Below are positions 56,801-62,800 of a stretch of DNA of 64,000 nt, piece by piece. The position numbers and the translations under genes were made by a program. Where the stretch lies: positions 7,555,589 through 7,619,588 of the forward strand of contig CM063246.1 in the NCBI GenBank assembly GCA_032158295.1, read 5' to 3'. Numbering within the stretch: position 1 is the stretch's first letter; every line of letters starts with the position of its first letter. The notes under the pieces were generated by a model. That model saw only the letters and a program-made list of their open reading frames with translations, ran no database searches and was not told where the DNA came from. This DNA comes from Pycnopodia helianthoides. Its lineage: Eukaryota > Echinodermata > Asteroidea > Forcipulatida > Asteriidae.

Positions 56801-59800
56801 CACATGGCTGTTGCCTCAAGCAATGTAAATGCAATGGAAGCCATTCAACCTGTAGCGGCCGTACAACCACATGGCTGTTGCCTCAAGCAATGTAAATGCA
56901 ATGGAAGCCATTCAACCTGTAACGGCCGTACAACCACATGGCTGTTGCCTCAAGCAATGTAAATGCAATGGAAGCCATTCAACCTGTAACGGCCGTACAA
57001 CCACATGGCTGTTGCCTCAAGCAATGTAAATGCAATGGAAGCCATTCAACCTGTAGCGGCCGTACAACCACATGGCTGTTGCCTCAAGCAATGTAAATGC
57101 AATGGAAGCCATTCAACCTGTAACGGCCGTACAACCACATGGCTGTTGCCTCAAGCAATGTAAATGCAATGGAAGCCATTCAACCTGTAGCGGCCGTACA
57201 ACCACATGGCTGTTGCCTCAAGCAATGTAAATGCAATGGAAGCCATTCAACCTGTAGCGGCCGTACAACCACATGGCTGTTGCCTCAAGCAATGTAAATG
57301 CAATGGAAGCCATTCAACCTGTAGCGGCCGTACAACCACATGGCTGTTGTTGCCTTAAGCAATGTAATAGAAAAATGAAAATGAAAGTATAAAGTCAACA
57401 ATTTGCCTCTTAGCGTATAGGTTAATCTTTAGTATCTTGTTAACATTTTGACATTTTACAATGTTGTACGCTGGTTTCAAGATGAATTTTAAGTGTGTGT
57501 GAAATTCACTGTATTTTTGACTGCATGAGGGCGTACGTGAACCAAATTCACGTGATGCAAAACCAAAGTGAACTGTGTGGTTTTTTTTTTCATTGTTATT
57601 ATTTGTATATATTTGATGCAATGTATTTTTGTCATTGATGCAAGAAAACAACCAACTGACAGTTAAAATAAGATGAAACTGTAATTGTGATGCGAGAAAA
57701 TTCCCTGTTGCCGGAAAGTGCCCTCATGCGGTCAAAAATATGGTCATTCAACTTTCTGATTGTTGTGACTTGGTTTTCTTTTAATTTGGGGTTGAACAAA
57801 GGACAAATTGACAAGAGCGAGATTTGAACCAACGACCTCCGGATTAACGTCCGGCGCTCTACCATCTGAGCTATGTTGCCCTAGGTTGGCAGTCTCCCTG
57901 TTTTGTCAATTTCTTTGTTCGGGGGGGGGGGGGGTGCCAGTCAGAAGCCATACAACAGTTAACTGCCGGGTAGCCAAGAATCACCCCCAGTTTACTACAA
58001 CCTGACGAGCCAGGATCCCCTTATGGGATGTACCTTTTCATTTCAACGCTGACTTGACATTAACTGACTGACTTGACATTTAACGACTGACTGACATTTA
58101 AGCTGATTGACATTAATGACTGCGTGAATTTTAAACTGATGACTGACATTAAAGCTGACTGACATTAATGACTGACTGACATTTAACTCTGACTGACTTA
58201 ATGCTGACTGACATTAAACTGACTGATTGACATTAACTGACTGACTTCATTTAACTGACTGACTTGACATTAAACTGACTGACTTGACATTTTAAATGAC
58301 TGACTTGACATTTTAAACTGACTGACTTACATTTAAACTGACTGACCGACATTTAAAGACTGACTACTATTAAACTGACTGACTTGACATTTTAAACTGA
58401 CTGACTGACATTAAACTGACGACTACTTTTTAAACTGACTGACTTGACATTTTAATGACTGATTGACATTTAACGACTGACTTGACATTTTAAACTGACT
58501 GACTTGATTTCAAGGCTTCTTCGCTCTTTGGACTCTGGCTTACTTGCTGTCCCCAAAACCCGCACTAACTGGGGGGACAGGTCCTTTTGCACAGGCTGGA
58601 CAATTCCTTTGGAATCAGTTACCCTCAAATATTCGGGATAGTAGCACCGTGGACACATTTAAAGACAGATTGAAATTTCATTCGTTTCAAACAGCATTTA
58701 AATAGACTTTTCTTTCTTCCCTTATTCTTACGGTTCCCTCTTCCTTCATGCGCTTTGAGCACCTTACTAGGTGGATATTGCACAATATAAATATTCATTA
58801 TTATTATTATTTTCTATGGGTAGATGTGGGGCCTTTGGAGCTCAGTGGGTGTAGATTTGATGGTCCCCACGGTGGCATCTACGAACACGGCGATACCTGG
58901 GATGAGGATTGCGATACCTGTGAGTGTGTCGACGGAGAAAAAGCGTGTGTACCGTTTGGATGCCCGGCGTTGTTCTGTGAAAACCCAATAAAGAACCCAG
59001 GAGAATGCTGTCCAAGATGTGCAGGTACACAAAACATCATTACAAATATGATATATCCAAATATCCTGTCGTTTTTGTTGATTTATTTTTTATTTTTTTT
59101 TTTTTCCACAGACAATTTTGTATTATATTTTTCAATTTTATTACACATTCCATGCAAAGGAGGTTTAGCAAGATGGGTCGAGGGAGGTTTGGGGCTAGGA
59201 AGGGGCACTACATCAAGTTATACTGTTTATTTGACCGAGACAAATTATAACGACAATTACAAAGAAACGAGTACATGAACATGAAAGAAAAAGTTAAACA
59301 CAAAACCAAGAAAAAAAGAACCAAGAAAAAAGAGAACACACAGGAAAAGCGACAAATCATGGGGGTCAAAGACAACAGAAGTAAACTCAATTACTGTTGC
59401 TGGAAAGCATGCTGCCCTGCCCATGACCACTAACAACCAGAGGGTTAAACTGAAACACAAAGGACAGGGAATTGGGAACCCCACAACGGCTTGGTAAGCA
59501 CAAAAAAGTATTGCTTAGCAGAAACAGGTTACCAGCCAGAGTTACATTAAGTTTGTATTGTTGTGACTGGTGCCCCACTCAATTTTTTGCTTAGCGAAGA
59601 AATTTGTCAAGCAGTATTTTCTGCTTAACAGCTTTATAAAATTGGGCCCAGGATGCTCTCAAAGTGAACACCTGGGCCCAATTTCATAGATCTGCTTAAG
59701 CACAAAAAGTAGCTAAGCACAACAAAGTTATGCTTACCAGAATAACGTTACCAGCCAAAATACCATGTCACATGTACAATTTGTGACTGGTATCCTGCTC

Positions 59801-62800
59801 ATTTCTGCTTAGCAGACAATTGTTAAGCAATATTTTCTGCTTAAGCAGCTCTATGAAATTGAAATTAGGCCCTGATGCGAAAATGGGGTAAAAGTCTTTG
59901 TCCAAGATGTTGAGAGAGAAAAAAATTCCCACGTTGCTCCCACTGAAAGGAACATTACAGAATTGGTTTTAGCTAACAAAACCGTTGCTGGCAGTGTAAG
60001 CACTTTATGTAATCCACCATATACATAAACTGACAAACCTGTAGAAGTGTGAGATCGATTGGCCATCTGGGTCACAAGAAAATAGTGAAAAACCGATTAC
60101 ACATTTGCATGAAATCCTATAGATTCAACGAATGAATAAAACGCTCACTGAGCGATAAACTCCAATCGGAAAATTAGTTCATTCATTTCTCATCAAATAT
60201 GGCATTTCAGACAGAAATATTTCAAGGGATGTTTTTCTACTATCATCATCATTAGACCGTGTAAGTTTTATGTAAATCTGTGATCAAGAAGTATATTTTA
60301 CAAGTTTTTTTCTTACCAATTCTGTAATGGTCCTTTAAAATCATCTTGTGATATTCCCTTTTGGATGTCCTTAACAGCCAGCTGCTTCCATCGTAATACC
60401 GAGCGCCAGAGCGGCCAAACCTGGGACGATCCACTCCAGGCGTGTTTCTCCTGCAGGTGTCAAAACGGTTTTGTGTCGTGTGGACCCAGAGTCTGCCCAC
60501 CGGTAACATGTCACGATTCAAAACGACGCCTGGGTGAATGCTGTCGGAGATGCCCAGGTAATTGAATAACCTAGAGTGAGATTTTTTTAAGATGAAACTG
60601 TTCATAAAGGCATTTTGGAGAATCGTTTTATTTTTGTTTATCTCTCGTTTAACCCCTTTTGCTGTCCGACCATTCAATACCATTCACTGTGGTTTTGAAT
60701 GATAGATAAACTATGCCAGCCTGCAATATGATACCATGAGGGAATGCATGTACACAGTACACAGTTAGTTCTGTGCACAGTTGTGCCACCGTACACAATC
60801 TTGGCAGTCGAATGGTTTCAAATGGTTGGTCAACTCACTGGAAAATGTTGCCAAGAGTCACTGAGAGTAGGAGGGTTAATTGAGTTTCCCAGCTTTGCTT
60901 TTTGTCAACGGCGAAAATGGCTGATTACTGAAAACAAAACTATGCATGCACATTTCATACTTGAAAAAAGGATCAACTAGTTAAAGAGCTGAGATTTCAA
61001 GTTATTAACTAGAATTCGTTTGCTTTCTGGTAAATTTTACAGATTTGGTCGGTTTCTAATAAGTTTAAGATGTTAAACAATTTTTTTTTTTAAATAAAGA
61101 CATTTTTAAAGTTATGACCTTCCGTTTTTGTTGCTGTCTCAATTATTTCACAAAGGCTTATTTTTCAGAAATGTTGCTTTGGTGTAATTACCTTTCAGCT
61201 TCGCGTTGATGTTGTTTAGCCCTAGGACTTGCCCTACCTCACCAGGTTCCTGAACACTTAAATATTACTGTTCCTCCAATTACTATTCTCTATTGTTGTA
61301 CTTATACATTTATACTGTTTTTCATATATATATAAAATTTGTAGGGTAGATGGCCTTAGCTTTCGATCCAAACCGGACCTTCGTCAGAGGCATAAACAAG
61401 AACAAACGAAAACATATCCATTTATAGCAAAAAAGAGAAGCAAAGAACAATGGGATGGTATCCAGAAAAAGGAGGGAAAATTATAGCTAATCAAAGTTAT
61501 TAGTTTACAAACAATGGGCGGCCAAGAACCAATCAGAGTTATGTGGTGTGGACAAAAGGATGGTCAGTGAAAGGGAGGATTACTGGACCAAGCGGGAAAC
61601 ATGAAAGGACAGGATTAAGGGGCACGAGGCATCGGGTATGATGCAATTAACAATAGGGAACAGGACGCAAAACAAATGAAGTTTGGTGCCGGGGCAAATT
61701 ATTTTCATCTGATTTCCTACGTAAAGTTTTTGAAGAAAATTTTGAAAGAAAAATTAATTCAGATAAAAAATGGTCTGATAAAGCAATGGTGAAATGTTGT
61801 CCGGTTATAAGTTTTCGGAACTTATGATGCACAGATGTTCCAAAAAAAGTAGGATTTCCTTCCACCAAGTAAGCGTTTTAGTCTGGTAGTGATTATGTGC
61901 TTAACGTTAAAACTTTGACTATGTTTAACATCAGTTCTTTGTCTTCTTGCCGGATCTGTTTCATCACTGCAAGATCCTAATCGCCTACCCGTATCTTCAT
62001 TGGAATAGTTTCCCTTTCCGCATGTGTACTATATCCAGCAAACTTCTTCGTTTTAAGGAAGTGATCATCAGACTTTACGTAAACTTGATCATAAATCCAT
62101 CAACTCCCAGGCTTCATCTTACCTTTCTAGCCTCATATCATTTTATCACCGTGACAGTAGACTAAGATCAATAGATTAAGATCAATTCTCGATCCACTCA
62201 CCTTGAGTACTCCTACCTGCTCCTAATCTGTTGGTCGAGCTGCCTTTGGTTATTTTTGGCCCTCGCCTTTGGAACAATCTTCTCTACAACATCCGATCTT
62301 CTACCTCAGCTGCTACATTCAAGAAATGGCTCAAAACAGAACTGCACCGATTCTAAACTCATGTTCCATCTTCACAGCGCCTCGATCTAGCACCTAGGAT
62401 TTGAGCGCTACATAAGAGCCTATTAATATTCTAAATGCAACTTCGTCTTCGACTTAATGTACACGTGAGCAAGTCCCCAGCGCATGCGTGTTTTCACTTG
62501 TAAACCGTCTTGAGGGAGTACACTGCGAGCACGCCGTTCATCATCAGAAGTGTACATCGCGTTCGATGAAGCCTATCGATCCAGTCAATATTAATGGAGA
62601 TCCATGGTTGCACTTCTCTTAAAGGTACATGTTGCCTTGAATCGGTCGAGTTGGTCTACAAAAAGCGTTTGTAAACCGTTTGTTAAAAAATGCATATGGT
62701 TAGAAAGATGTTTTAAAAGTGGAATACAATGATCCACACAAATATGCCTCGAAATTGCGTGGTTTCCCTTATACATCGTGAACTAACACAGTCGGCCGTT

